Assembly (NCBI RefSeq): GCF_033807715.1
Contig: NC_084587.1
Coordinates: 16,288,017-16,352,016, forward strand
Direction: 5' to 3'
DNA from: Cololabis saira
Lineage: Eukaryota; Chordata; Actinopteri; Beloniformes; Belonidae
Length of the DNA stretch: 64,000 bases
Shown here: in pieces, positions 1 to 14,167 of the stretch
Layout: each line of letters begins with the position of its first letter
How positions within the stretch are numbered: position 1 is the stretch's first letter
Made by a program: the position numbers and the translations under genes
Notes under the pieces: model-generated
The model's database searches: none
What the model was told of the DNA's origin: nothing
What the model saw: only the letters and a program-made list of their open reading frames with translations

Positions 1-2164
1 TGGTAAAAGGACATTTAACAAACAGTCAGGATCAGTGAAGTTGGAGTCTGACTGTGGCATATGGCTGCATAGCCTCAGTCACTCATGCATGGAAAGTAGG
101 GCTGGCCTGAATACCGTTTTATGGGCTCCTGAGCTACAGTGGAAGATTAGAGATACTTCTTCAGTAACCTGTTCAGGATTACACTATCATCTGTAACACC
201 ATCCCTTATCCCATACTCTTATTGCACTGTCTGCAGTCCATTTTATAAGAGTGCTGTAATCTGGAATAGAGTATAGTATATCACATTTTCTTTTTAACCA
301 CTGAAAAAACCCCTGGCTGTTGTGCATGAGTTTGATTTTTATGACATAAATTTGTGTTTTTTTTCACACCGAGTACAGTGTTTGATGTGTGTTTAAAAAG
401 CAACCCCTCTGCCTTTACCTTTGCAGTAATTTACCTTTCATGTGATTCCAGCAGCCCACAGTCTTTCCCTAACTTAGCACCCTCTCCAATCTTGTTCTCA
501 GTTCCTTTTTAAAAATGTATTTTTTTCTCATTCGTATAGTATTATCATTATCTTCTTTTCTGTGATTTACAGAAGCCATATCTTTCAGCGGGAGCCCATG
601 CCCATCTTTGTCTCGTACATTTTCTTCCCTAGTACCCCGCCATATATATTTGTCCTTCGTCTTGGATCGTACGTGTTATCTCTGTGTTCATTCACTTTGC
701 TCTTGCTCTCGTCCCTCTTCTGCCCATGTTGACCCTCCCATTTGCTCAGTGTCGTTGTCAGTGCAGACCGATCGTTGTCTCACTACTTCATGGGCAGATT
801 TTCCAAGAATACTGCAAAGAATACGCTCATCATTTATGCACGAGCAACCACACATGTACTCCCTCTTTCTTCAGATGTGTGTGTGTATACTAAGGTTTAC
901 ATTCAGGGCATGCTGGTGTGTCGGATATGGTCTTAGCCTCGTTCTGCAATAAGCTCTAGAATTGCAACTCCCTTGACTCCCTTCTCTCTGGCAGGATCAT
1001 GACCCCACCTCCCAACCCTTCCCCATCAGTATGTGTCTACGTCTGCATGTGCATGCGCGTTTGTGAGGGGTTTAAGATCGGTGGCTGGAACGCAGTCAGA
1101 TCAAAGCACCGAGTGTGAGTTGGACGCTTCTTGTTACGCAGGCACGCATGTGCGCTGGTCCTGCAGGACCAATCACGGTCAACAGCTCTGGCTGCATTTC
1201 ATTAATGTCAGGGAATGAGAGGAGGCATTGGGGATACAGTAGGGAAGAAAAGGCTAGGAAACAGGGACAGAAAATCAGAGGGAAAATTGGAGGGTAGCAA
1301 GTCGGTACTTAGGCATTTTTGTCTTTGAGCATTCAGAACATTCCTTACAGCAGTTGGATATTTTCCCTGTCCCTTCATGCATGTGTCAGTATCCTGTCAC
1401 TTCTGCTCTGTCTGCTGTCTCTTGTCACTTTATATTTGCTTCTGCTGTGCTGTGTGTGCACAGTTCCGCTTGTGCATGTGTTTGTAATCCCTCATCTGTC
1501 TGTGACTGTCTTTAGATAAGTGTGTTGAATAAAAAAAATAAAAAATCTGTTCATCTCACTCTAAAAATATTGCATTGCACTAATGACAAGGGGCTAAGGG
1601 TGAAGAAATAGTGCTGCATTTCATTTAAAAAAAAATGCTAGTTTGATTTGATAGTTTGGAAAAGAGTAAACTATATTTCTCCTGATTTATTGATTTGTTT
1701 TTTTCACTTTTGTCAAAAAAAAAACAATAACCAACACCTTACACCCTTGAACATCTGACTGTGGAGTAGCCTGATAGATCAGATGATCCACAGGGCCTCC
1801 CCATCCAAGGGATGGCACCAGCGGTTTCTTATCAGACTGCTTTTGCACGCTGTTGGTTTGTGCTACGACCACTCAGAGCAACGAACAAGGTGACATATTC
1901 AGATCAACAATAGCGAGTCAACAGGAGAGTGAGTTGTGGAAATGAGTTTGATAGAGCAAGAGAGACAACCGTATAATAAAAATGAATTCCAACAACTGTT
2001 GGCCCTTTTTACGAGCAGAATTGGAGAATAACCGTGGAGCTCAAACACTCGAGGGATATCTTTCACATCAGGGACCATGTGTAACACAGCTGGCTACCAT
2101 TAGAGTGACATAATCATGTTCAGATTACTTCTTGGAGAGCTTACTTTATTTATAGAGCAAGTTT

Positions 2165-2560
2165 ACCAGATGCCTTTTGCCATTTGTAAATGAGCTGGAC
2201 CTCATCCACCACAATCCCTGAGAGGTTGTCCCAGACGACCTTGATGGCCAACTTGGTGCCGTTTCGTCTGCAAAAGCCGGGATTCGGCACCGCTGGATAT
2301 CAGCTTGCATTGGGCCCCTTGAATCTCACTCTGGTTGATGGCGAGTTGCAGGGCCGAAAATCCATATTTATTCGCTTCTTTCACTTGGTCCTCCATCCAG
2401 GGTGATCACTAGAGAGACACCAACCACCAGTGAGATTTCACTAAATCCCTCGCATTTAGTTACCAGTGGTGCTAACAGGTAAATTAAACTTTTACCGCAG
2501 CCTGTCAGCAAAAACAGCACATACACCTTCCTTGCAAAAGGAGGAGTTGAGGACTGTCTT
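2165..2560 (-). pseudogene. decayed RecQ-like helicase fragment
   Basis: Two minus-strand pieces resemble a RecQ-type DNA helicase. One, near 2460-2510, reads GCGKSLIYLLAPLVTK (Walker A). The other, near 2165-2260, reads WDNLSGIVVDEVQLIYKWQK (motif II, DEVQ in place of the DEVH/DEAH type). Between them MEDQVKEANK near 2370-2396 fits motif Ia. The pieces are in different frames, separated by stops, so this is a broken copy. RecQ-like genes of this style are scattered in fish genomes, apparently carried by mobile elements; that origin is inference. Confidence 0.5.
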
Positions 2561-5500
2561 TTGTTCAATTTTCAAAGAAAAAGTCTATAAATGTCGATGG
2601 TAAAGCGGATTCAAACGAATGCTATTCCTCAACTGCAGCTACTGGTTACCATCAGGATTACAACATCGCTACTCTGTCGTCATCGTGTTAAGCCCACCAT
2701 TGGAGCGGCTCCCCATGACTTTTGGACATAGTTAATAAGCTCCAATGGATGGTAGCTCGATGTACCTGCAAAGCAAATTCAAATGTATTAGTGGAATGCT
2801 TTGATTTCTCGGCTTACTTTTGAGTGCAAAAAGGAAATAATTTATTAAAGCCACTCAATACAGTATACAAATGCCACTTATGACACTTAGATCTGCTGTG
2901 TTGATAAAGAGCCATTTAGTGCATTTCTATTCCCTCTAAATTTGCGCAAAACCAAATATTGAAAAAGAAATCCTGTAATGGAATAGAGAGGATTTTGAAA
3001 CTCATTCAAAATAACTCCTGGATATCAAATAAACCTTTTTACAATTCCTGAGGCAAGACTGATTAAATTACCATTTTGCAACAAAGCTAGAATCTGCTTC
3101 TCTGTCCAGCTCTGTCCAGAGTCCAGGAAAAATAATAAACTATCATAAATATGTCACAAAATGTTAGTGTAATCCCGCCCCTTCATGCTGTAGTACAGTA
3201 GTTTACAGGGTTGTGCCCGGGGAGATTAGTAATATTTGCATGTAACTTCTGTGGCCTTCAATGCACTGAAGTGGAAAAATGCCTCTGTTGTCCTGCATTT
3301 GTTTTAAATTCTGGTTAAAAAAAACAGTTGGTGTAAAAAAAGTCCAACTTGCTTTCCTTAAAAATTGATATTTTCTGTGCTAATTGATAGTTCATCTTGT
3401 TATGAGCAGATGGACTTAATTATAGAGTATTTGTATATTCATGCGAGTATGTTTTCTCTTAGGATTGGGACCATTTTTGTAGTTCCCCCTCATTAGTCAA
3501 GATAACGATTTGTCCTCTGCCCTTCTTGCCATCTTTTTTCCCCATCATTTCCTTATCTTTTCCATTCCTATGTTGATTTTTTTCGGGCTACACTGTTGCA
3601 CCTTGCTTTGAAGGCGGGTGGCGGAGGGAGTGGACAGAGGAGGGATACGATTGTGAGGGAGCGAAAATATGTAGTTGGAGAAACAGGAGGCAAGGAGAGA
3701 GGGATCAGTGGCAGGAGAGGGGATCACATGACTCACTGGGTTCTTGCGGGCTAAAAATAAATGCTGGTCGTGCCTTCATGCTGGTTGTCTCCGCGTCTAT
3801 GTCACACACAGATCACATACACACATATGTGCACACATAAATATGTTTTTAAACTCGGCGTTTCATGAAAAACCCGGACGCTGTGCCAGGACTTTCGTCG
3901 CCATTTCATAACTGTTGTTTATATATTAGGAGATAATTGTCAAGATGACCCTGTGGTTTTGTGATTATGGCTGTTTTATTTTGGTAGCTTGGTGCTGTAA
4001 AGAATATGTATGTGTGACTGCTTCTTTCTCTTAGAAGGTATCTCCCCGTCAGGATGCGCTCAAACCATCGTCCTCAAATGGAATCACTTTCCACATGTTG
4101 GTTTGATGCGTCCGTCTGCATCACATTGGCTTAATTCCATCAGCTTTACACTGCAAGATAACAGACAATCCCACACCTTGTGAGGCTCCCACATATACTG
4201 GCTAGTTTTATCTCTGGCAACAACCACCGCTCGTTTCTCCTCCTGAGGAGAAAGCAGGGAAGTTAACAGTTTCATAATTCCTCTCCTGCTGGGATCCATC
4301 CAAGGGGACGGTGTTGAAGTGTCTCAGGTGGTTTGACTAAGCGTGTGTGGTCTTCAACATGCAGATTGGAACCATAACCACTGGCCGAAGGGGCTGTTAC
4401 ATTCATCCCACACATTCTTTTTAATTAAAATTCTTAATTGAATGGGAGAACAATCTTTTTTGAGATCTGTGGTTTGTGTGTTTTTGCATTTGTTGTGTAT
4501 GTTGGGTTAAGACAGCAGATCAATCTTTAGTTCCTTTGATTAAATCATTGATAGTTTACAAGAGTTGATTGATTTTGGCCATCTCTGAGGATGTGTTCAA
4601 GCTCGTTATCTTGTCTGATCAGGAAAACATCCAAAGTTGTAAAATTGACATTCATTTAAAGTCATGTATAATTCTAATTAACACGCTTTTTTAATTTTTT
4701 ACTGGATAGGATATTTCATTTATGAGCTGAGTATCAGAAGTAACATTAAGAGCACTGAATGGTATGTATGCTGTTCAGATGTGCACGTGAATAAAAATGG
4801 ATTATACCGCATTAGAACAACATTGAGATGTGCCCTCGATGTCACCTGGCGCTGATGTCCAATGATGTGCAGAACTAGTTTCTTCTTCGTCCGTTCGTAA
4901 TGCTCCTGAAGATCAAAGTTGAATTTAGAGGAACCAGACTCATTTTTTTTGTATTAAAGAGGAAAGAATTAGAATGGCTGAACTCTCTGTGTGATGCAGA
5001 AACACTTGAGTTAATGACTTTGCTTTGACCTTTATTATTATTATTACATTATATATTATTACTACCATAGTATTATTTCTGCCATAGTATCAAATAAATG
5101 AAGTCTGATATACAGAATCCGGTATATAGATTATTTTATTTTATTTAGAAGTGAAATGTTTGGTTGACATTAATTATGAATAACATTTTCCCCCAAACTG
5201 CTGCAGGATTCTTCTCTTCTCTTTCTGACAATGAACAGAAATTGTTCCAGGTTCTAGGATACAAGTATTTGTTCAAAAAAAGGGTGCAACTAGAAACTCT
5301 TTTTATATAAACTACTGATTATTGAAACGATTAATCGACTAATCGGATTATGAATTGTGCAATAACTTAAAGCATTTTATTTAGCAATTAGGTTTTAAAA
5401 TGAGCCTAAGGCTGTTTAAGGCATGCAGCGACTAACAACTAAACATTGGAAATTATTTCTTCAGTCAAAAGTATGTAATTTTTTTTACCTGTGTGATGAA

Positions 5501-8022
5501 CAAACATTTCTGCCTGTAAGACTATAAAAATATAAACTACATTAGATCAAGTTTAACCTTGTCAGCTCCAACAGGATTTGGCAGAGTACTTATAACCGTA
5601 ACTCCTAGACTGTTTAAGATTTCTAAAAAATAAAAAAAAAACTACCAGAAGTGAAAGACGATCTGAAGTTGGTTGGTTTGAGAGAAAGTGCGAGAGAAGA
5701 GGATGTATATGATCAGCTTAGATGGGTCAGATGATTCAACAAAGTTAATTATTTTGTTTTTTCCTCTACTTCAAAATCCAACAGAAAAGGAATGACACTT
5801 TATTCCCTATATATCACCAGATTATGGGTCCTTAGGCAGTTTCTTGTTCTTACTCAACTGAAAATATAAAAGTGCATGCGGAAACAGTTAAACATAGTAA
5901 TGTATTTGTGCTTTTGCAAATGAAAACGGGGTAACATATTCAATAAAAATTAAGCTCTCTGAGTCAACATGAGAATACAGCTGGCATTAGATGTCAGATC
6001 AAACTGATTATTACGTTTGGACTGTTTTATGCAGGTTGTGTAAAATGAGAGTAAGAAAGTCTGGTGACCCAACATTGGAGCTCAAACCGTACAAAATTTG
6101 AGCCTAAATGATGGACCAAATGTTCTGAAAAACTGTTCAGAAAATCTGGACTCACTTTGTGTTTAGATCAACCCAGTTTCCAAAACATTTTTTATTGGCT
6201 CCATTGATGACTGATTTTATAAGAAAAGAGGAATACAGTAACTTAGCCATTTTCAGCTTTTTTTTGTGCTTAACATATCTATTAACGTTACTGGAGGGCC
6301 AGCGAACAAAACTGTTCTTGGTTATTTTATCATGGTTCGGGAGGGATTACAATATTCAGCTTATCACACTTCAAGGGGAGGCATGTAACCTTGGTTTGAA
6401 CGAAGAAACAATGTCTCGTAGTCTCAGTGTGCGTATGTAAAATTCACCTAAAACTAGTCATTTAACTTAGGTGTGGTTGTTTGTTACACTGATGCAACCT
6501 GACTGTCCTGCTCATCTCCTGCTGCTTCTGTTGCTTCTGAATTACTTCTACTGCAGCAGCCACCATGTAACTCCTCCCAACCCTCCCAAGTCTTTGTTAC
6601 TCTATGTGACATGCAGCAAAAAATATTGTTCGCAATAGCGGACACAATGGAACAATTTGGGAAAAAAAAGGACCTTTTATAAAAAAAAAAAATTTCAACA
6701 ACTGATTGTCCAAATGATTAATCCACCTCTGCTTGAGTGAATACTCTCCATCTGGAAACACCCATGCTGCCATCTTTTGTTTTAATCTTCATTTAGTAGA
6801 TGTGAACAGCCTTCAGTGTCATTTTTGCTCGGTTTCCTTTTTCCTTTTAAATCTTTTTTTTTGTCCATGCATCTATCTGGCTTTCCCTTTACAGTCTGGG
6901 TCTGGCACATATTTGTCCCTCAGTGTGGATGAGTTAGGCTTACAGGATGTCAAAGTAAACATTAGGAGACCCTACACTGCTGCAGTGCGGTTGTGGACGT
7001 GACACATCACAAACTCAAAGAGAAAGGTAGCAGTGGGAGTAGGGATGTAGGTGGGAGTTTGTAAGGGTCTGCTGTGGGAATGCTCACATTTGTCCTCTTC
7101 AGTGCAATTGTTTTAAGAGCAATTAACCAAATTGATCTGTGGAAGGGTAGTACGTCTCTTTTCAGGGTTAAGACAAGCTGTCTTCTTGGCTGCATGCAAC
7201 TAGATGCATGTTTGATATATGAAAACAAAAGACCATGGTCTCGCTTTGTCTTTGATCTGCAGTGCAATTAAGTCTGACGGTGGAACACGTAAAATCTAGC
7301 GGTTAGTTTTGTGAAATAATTAGAGCATTGCCTCTAATGAAAATAATTTCCTTTTAATATTACTTTTGATGCAGTTTTCCTTTATTCACTGCCTAACTTG
7401 CTTTGTCTTTGGCCAACAGCAGCTCGCAGCTGCTTGTTTTCTGACTCTACACTCATTTGGTTATACACTGAACTGGTTATTATCAAAACGAGTTAGTGGG
7501 ACCCGCGTCACACTTTCTGGGTCCATTTGTTTTGGGCTGAGCTATTAGACGTTAGTGCTTTAAAAACAATGAAATGACAGATTTGAAGAAGGTACCCATT
7601 AGCAATTTCCCTCCTCCGTTTAAAAGTTTTTTTTTCTTCCTATAAGCATCATGGTCACACGTCACACGAGTGTTTGAGTAGTAATTCTGTGAGACGGGAT
7701 AACATACACAGAGACAAACATTCAGTCAGCATATATCAGGCCCATAGGCGTTGAAGAGCTGACTGAAGTAGGTCTATATCTGCCCGCACAATTATAGCGG
7801 CCGCAAACTCTGCATAAACGTTGCCGCCAGTTTTAACCACCCAAGCAAAGTGTCTCTCATAAGTGTCTGTGGCAACAGGGCTCAAGACTGCTCATGCACA
7901 GACACGTTAAAGTATTGTAAAGCATTTTTGTCAGCCCGTCACAACTCATTGTTGTCTCATTCAGGTTTCGAAGGGTCTTGCACATTTCAAAGTTGCTTGC
8001 AGCAGACGTGTGTTAATGCAAA

Positions 8023-8059
8023 GGGGTTTATCCACTGGCCTATCCAGTGGATAAACCCC
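8023..8059. repeat. perfect 16-bp hairpin
   Basis: GGGGTTTATCCACTGG at 8023-8038 and its exact reverse complement at 8044-8059 around a 5-base loop. Isolated in noncoding sequence; function unknown. Confidence 0.8.
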
Positions 8060-9604
8060 AGTTTCGACCGCCACACCTCCACTAACGCACATATCGGGTT
8101 TAAATCCTTTACACTCGTATGAGTTTTAAGTTTGCAAAAATTAATAAAAAAAAAGACATTGCACGTGAGGGCTAAACAATACAGACATCACACCAGAAAT
8201 GTAAGAATAAATGCTTTCTTATATTTGGAAAGATTCTTGTTAAAGCTGGTATTTGCAGTCTAGTAGTGATTTGTTATCTTGTAAATAATTTATTCAGCAA
8301 AAGCCAAACCACCGTGAGGGTACATGACATTTTCTCATTTTTGTCAGAGATTTCAGCTGTGCCCCTTCTACAGCTGTGTGATATTTTTTCTACAGTTTAG
8401 ATTTTATCATTTAAATAATATGCTTCAGAGAGCCGCATTTAACAGCGTTTAAGTAGAGCTTAAAGCTCAATGTCCCACTTTCCAATTCAAGCTGATGGTG
8501 TACAGTAAATTCGGGCTGAGTGGTCTTAACGCTTCTCAAAAAGACGTGCTTGAGTCAAAACTGGAACTGTGGATGCTCCTGCTGAGCGAGTTACTTTTGC
8601 TTTCCCCGTCTGTTTTTCTGTAGAGTTTGGTAGTTGTGTGTGAACTCTCAGATGTCTGCCATTTGCATGCAAGCCTGGTTCCACTGCAGAGGAGAGGGGA
8701 GGCCTGACGCTCTGATTGGTGCAGGAGTTGCTAGACAACAGATGTCCAGCCAGCTAGGAGGTGTGCTACCTGTGGAGGAACGAAACGGAGAGGGAGAGCG
8801 ACGGGGCAAAAGCATAGTGAAAGAAAAGTTCAGGTGGAAAATGCTGGAGAGAAAGAGTTGTCATCTGAAAGGTGTTTGCATTGTTCAATTTGTTGGGGAG
8901 TCCTCGGGGGAGTCACATGGGAGTAATTCCATATGAAAAGACTTTCTCACAAAGCATCAATATTGTTCTTGTGACCCTTTTTTGAGGGACGTTCAGTTTT
9001 TAGATGCTGCATTACTAATCTAATGATCCCTGCGCTTGTGATTGGTGCAACACAAATGACTACATTTGACGAATAAAATAATATAAAAACGGTGAAATCT
9101 TTTCCACTGGTAAAGATTTTGGGCCTGTTATGTTGATAGACTCCTCTGCTGGGAGGAGCGGTCATACCGGCACCGTGTGCTGCATTATGACATCCATAAG
9201 AATCCACCTGAGTGGAGGAGTGCACATGAATGAATCATTGTGGCAGGATAACAGTTTCCATTTAACTGCAAAACTAATCTATATTTTTATAGATTCGCTT
9301 TTTATAGATCTAATACACAAGATATTCTACAATCATCAGATGAATTGATGGCAAGTGACTGGGATTTATATCCAATCTTGACAAGGTGCAAGGATTGGCT
9401 ATAAATGTGTGGCGGTAAACATTCATCGCTTGAGATTTAAAAGATTATCAAGACTTTTTCAGTATTGTAACTTTTTCAGAATTTTTCATTATATGCAATG
9501 GATGAAAATGAAATTAATTGAAAACGCTTAAGGGCAGATTTACTAAACAAGGCAAATTAGTGTATGGTTGCAAATTACAAACACAGTTAATGTGCTTTGG
9601 ATGC

Positions 9605-9700
9605 TCAATTCTCCATCCATCCATGCTTTATTCCTATTTAGGGTCACAGGGATCTGTCGGAGCCGATCTCAGTTTTCTGTCAGATTCAGTAATATTTTAT
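9605..9700 (+). repeat. fragment of the ubiquitous teleost CCATCCATCC...GGGTCAC repeat
   Basis: CTCCATCCATCCATGC followed by a GGGTCACAGGGATCTG-type block, matching the start of the repeat at 50732-51106. A further piece near 9700-9725 (TTATTTATCCCCGTGGGGC) looks like a separate LINE-tail relic. Confidence 0.5.
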
Positions 9701-11989
9701 TTATCCCCGTGGGGCAATAGATAGGGCAGAGGGCAATACAGGGAAATGAAAATAAATTACAAAAGATAAAGACAAAGCAAGAGGCAGCACAGGGGAAGGA
9801 ATGAGAGTTTAGGTGTTGGATGAGTTGATGTGCATAGCTTGTGTTATTTATCTACTTTAAATATGCAAAAAATGAGATAGTAATATGTAAATATAAAATA
9901 AAAAATCAGATAATAGCCTGTAGTTTGCCTGTCATTCGCAAGCAGAAACCTGATCACGTTTTCACTTCAAATATTCAAGATATACTCTTTGGCTCGGAGC
10001 AAAAAAAGAATTCTACTTTATTTATTAAAGCAGAATGGATCTGCTTTAATAAATAAACTCTATGCGTGTCATAATAATTTGCTCTTCATCTTAACTAGTC
10101 CTTTTTTGTAATTGTGGGCCACACATAAACTATACTAAAGCCTAACATGTAGATAAATAACAATAATACCAAAAGGTTTTTGGATGTATTTAACAGCCAA
10201 ATATCACTGTAGCCTGTTGTCCTCTCCTAAGATATCCATGAACAGCAATTATTCCAGAAAGTGCTTGCATGCATGCATATATATATATATATATATCGCG
10301 TTTTGGCTATAATGCAGTGAGCTGTTTCATTATGGGGTACAATATGTGAGGTAGACTAGTCACCTGCACACTGGAAATGTTTCTGCAGGTAGCACACCAT
10401 CTAGGTATTTTTAGCATACTGCAGACTATTTGGAAGGAAATAAAGGCTACACACACGGAGAGAAAGAACAGTCCCCAGAATGGATTATCTAGATGTGCAT
10501 CACAGCCAGCTTTATCCGGACACACAAAGACTCTCAAACTGTATGATGCTGCATGCCAGCAATAAGGAGTAGAAGATTAACTTCCAACACACATCACTGG
10601 ATACCCATGACTGTACAATGAACATGACAACATCACACATTTGGGCTTCTGCAAAGCATGGCCATATGTGTTAGACCTTGTTTATACTTGCAAGAACCCC
10701 CCCTTTGAGCTGTGAAACCATTTGAGTCAGTCTCTTTTTCTCTCCATAACAATCTTGCAATTATTTGCATGCAGCATACAGTGCATTGCATTTTGGCAAA
10801 AGCAGCACATGCTGGTGGTATTGCATGATGTTTTTAAAATGGCCACACTCTTCTCTTGTTGAGCTAAATGAAAGTCATCCCTTGACAGCAACTATTACAG
10901 CCATGCACACAATCTGAAACATGGCAGCATTTTGCATGGATAGTTTAATTAATCCCCTACTGAAGTCTTCGATAAATACTAAAGCAACATGGACAAGTGC
11001 TAAAATCATTATGTCCAAGTCTGCCAGCCACTAACTTTCAGTGGTATACTGTGGATAGTAAATATTGACTGTAATGTTTCAACACCAAGGTGAAGTTTGC
11101 ACAAGATGTAAAGTCATAGTTAATCTAGCCCACAGTATATCCAAGCAAGGACGGTTAAAACATTGATGTCTGTGATGATCTGGAGGTGGGTGACTTGTCA
11201 TAAGAACCATAGGTATCTATGTATGTCGACACTGACTCGTATATTGCTTGTTTCAGGGCAACAACGCCAATGCCATTATGCGTAACTTATGGTAGCATGG
11301 CTACATATGCACAGTTTTCTTCTCTGGCCTGTCAGAACTCCAAATATGTCTGGATGTGTTTTGGAAATGCATGACACTTTATGAGGAGGAGAATCAGGCA
11401 ATAATGGCTATGGCGTCTTGAGCAACTGGAATTTTGTATTTAACAAGGATTGACACAGCAACAATCTCAACATCTTCAGTAGCCTGGCGCTGGAGTCTGG
11501 TTCCTCTAGATTTGATTTTGATTTCAAGGGGCATTATCAGGAGATGCAGAAGAAAGTACCTCTGAAACCCGTTGAAGCATGTGACGGCGAGACTAATGTG
11601 CAGTGGAGTGACAATGTCAGACAATGACTGGTGTTGGTTTTGCAGTAAAACAAACGTAATCTAAACAGTTATTAGTGGATATCCAGATCTTTTTTTTCGC
11701 TTTGAGTCAGAGTCATTTGATTTTGAGTGTAGGCCGAGGACCGAGTCCTGGTCCAGTACTTGGCAATCCACACCCCCCCTTTACATTTATGTCAGCCAGT
11801 GTTGCCAACTCCTCAGTAAGGAAATTAGCTATTGGCTTTAAAATTCCAACTTTAGAACAGAAATAAACATATTTACAGCCTGCTTCAAAAAACCATTTGG
11901 TCTCAGTCGTTTTTGTAGCCATGACATATCTGAGGGAGGTGAAGTTTTTTGTACCACGCCAGGAGAGTTTATATCAAGTAATACATTTA

Positions 11990-12095
11990 TTTCTAATATG
12001 ATTGATTGACAATCCGCTCAGCCAATAGTTAGCCGCTATCACTTCCTTATCCGTAATTATCATGCTACCGCGCTTAGTGAAGCAACCACTTGCTT
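11990..12095 (-). repeat. interspersed repeat shared with 50640-50731
   Basis: The reverse complement reads GGATAAGGAAGTGATAGCGG, CTAACTATTGGCTGAGC and TGTCAATCAATCAT. It matches the plus-strand sequence at 50640-50731 with a few mismatches. Class not recognised. Confidence 0.6.
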
Positions 12096-13045
12096 GTACA
12101 AACTCAGTATCGGCTAAATGTAATGTGCCAAGGCTGTGTTCCCATCGCTTGCTGAGCAGCATGCCTGCGCCCCATACAAAGAAAAACAGGCTTTAAAACT
12201 GGTCTTTAGAAACCAATGAGTCACGTGACTGAATGCTTCGTCCATTGTTTTATAGAGTCTGTGGCTACAACTGCTACCATATACTGAAGGTTACGCCTAG
12301 TCCCCACCTGACATAAACATTTATTCTTTTTTTTTTTAAACTTTGTTTATTAAGATTTTCAGGTTTTTATAAGGACAAGTACAAAAAACAAAGACAAAAA
12401 AACAAGATTGTGGTCAACCACTAGGTGGAGGCAGAACATGCATGAACTGTAATATAAAACATGGTATGTACGATAAATAAAATGATACCCTCAGCAAAAT
12501 GTAAAGTCAAAAATAACAACAGCAAAACAAACAACAAAGAAAGAGACAAGAAAAGGAAAATAAAAACAAAACAGGTAGGCACTGTCACACATGACGCATG
12601 GAGATCAGAAGAAATGAAGCATGGCGGATAAACATTTATTCTTAACAGAAAAACTAATGGATGGACATATAATAATTATTAATCAAATAATGTCAAATAG
12701 TGAAATAAGAATGAAAAGAACATCACATCTTGCCTCCCGATCATCCGGAAATCACACGATTTCCGATTGTGTGATCGGATCGGGACATCGTAGCTTATTA
12801 GCATTTCTGCAGCCATATCGTTTTTTGTTTAATAGTGGCCTTTGCTCCTTTAAGAATCTTTGCATAAACCCTGCTCCCACCCCACGTGAGTGGTTTGGTC
12901 CTGCTGTTGTCCTTTACCAGTGGAAATGGCTGTGGCGAGTGGTACCAATCCCATGTCACCAGAGACACTTTTTGCAAAGTGAATGTGTACAGCTGAGCAG
13001 ATTGTATTAAGTTCCTAGACGGTTAAAAAGTGGAAGTAAGATTCG

Positions 13046-14081
13046 ATGAAAGGACTAGATGGTACAATCCTCGGGACTATGCATGGCAGGGGCGTCCTCT
13101 TCCCTGAGCCAAGCTTGCGCCTGACTGCATACCTGAGTGGAAGAGGAGTTGCTGCTTTACAGCCATACTTAGCCCCTGGGACACATCGTCAGTTCTGTCC
13201 TCAGATCATGGGGCGTTTCGGCCAATTATCACAAGACGCCCTCAGCCGAGGCAGGCCCACCACAGGTTGATCAGACCCGGGTGTGTGTCCCAGGGTTAAG
13301 CATTTGGCTTAGCAGCCCAGATGGTGTCGCTCCTCTTCATCCACAGCCAATGGTTCGTTCTCTCGGCAGTGTTGGCCAGCTCTTTGATGGCCTGTTTGTG
13401 AGTGTGTCCCCTGATTCCAACCTCCCTAAGGAGGTTCGCTGTCGAGCTGGCCACAAAACCCCTACAACCCACCTCCACCGGGCGCACCCTCGCCTTCCAG
13501 CCCCTGTCCTCTGCCTCAGCCGCTAGGTTGGAGTACCGAAGTTTCTTGCGTTCATACGCTTCTTCAACGGCATCCTCCCAAGGAACTGTCAGCTCAATGA
13601 TGTAGACGAGTTTGCAGGTGTTGGACCATAGGACAAGGTCTGGACGTAGGGTGGTCGTTGCGATCTCCGGGGGGAAAATGAGCCTCCGATCCAGGTCAGC
13701 TTGCATTTGCCAGTCTCTGGCTGCATTCAGTGGGCCCAGGTCAGGATGTGAAACCCTTGCCCTCTGCTTTTCCCCCTCCCGAACAAACCATGGTGGGTGT
13801 TGCCGCACATCCTGGTTGTTGGTGGGCTGGGTGTTGATGGAAACCCTCTTGCACTCAAGCTTATCAGCCAGACATCTGAGGACCTGGTTGCGTCTCCATG
13901 TATATCTGCCTTGAGTGAGGCTGGTTTTACAGCCCACCATAATGTGCTTAAGTGTTGCTGGGGTCGTACACAGGGGGCACGCTGGGTCCTTTCCAAACCA
14001 TTGGTGAAGGTTTATGGGAGATGGTAGCACATCATATGTTGCTCGAACAATGAAGCTCAAAAAGACAGTTATGTAACACAA
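13046..14081 (-). mobile_element. non-LTR retrotransposon 3' end (R2/R4-like, restriction-like endonuclease)
   Basis: A 261-codon minus-strand open frame (13296-14081) is the C-terminal part of a LINE protein. It has a CCHC knuckle (CPLCTTPATLKHIMVGC) followed by a restriction-like endonuclease region with RPDLVLW and ELTVPWED, the PD...E pattern of R2/R4-clade elements, and ends WLWMKRSD. The 13046-13295 stretch looks like its 3' UTR. The reverse transcriptase is absent, so this is a 5'-truncated copy. The long open frame suggests a fairly recent insertion. Confidence 0.75.
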
Positions 14082-14167
14082 CCATAAATAGTTTCCCTTA
14101 CTCTTTGTGGGGCTTTGGTTCCTGATTTGCTTATATTTTGCTGAAGGTGGTCGGTGATAAGATCAGA

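Noticed and set aside
13402..13914. Plus-strand frames of 67 to 100 codons
   Set aside because: Shadows of the minus-strand LINE frame, which has the recognisable zinc knuckle and endonuclease motifs.
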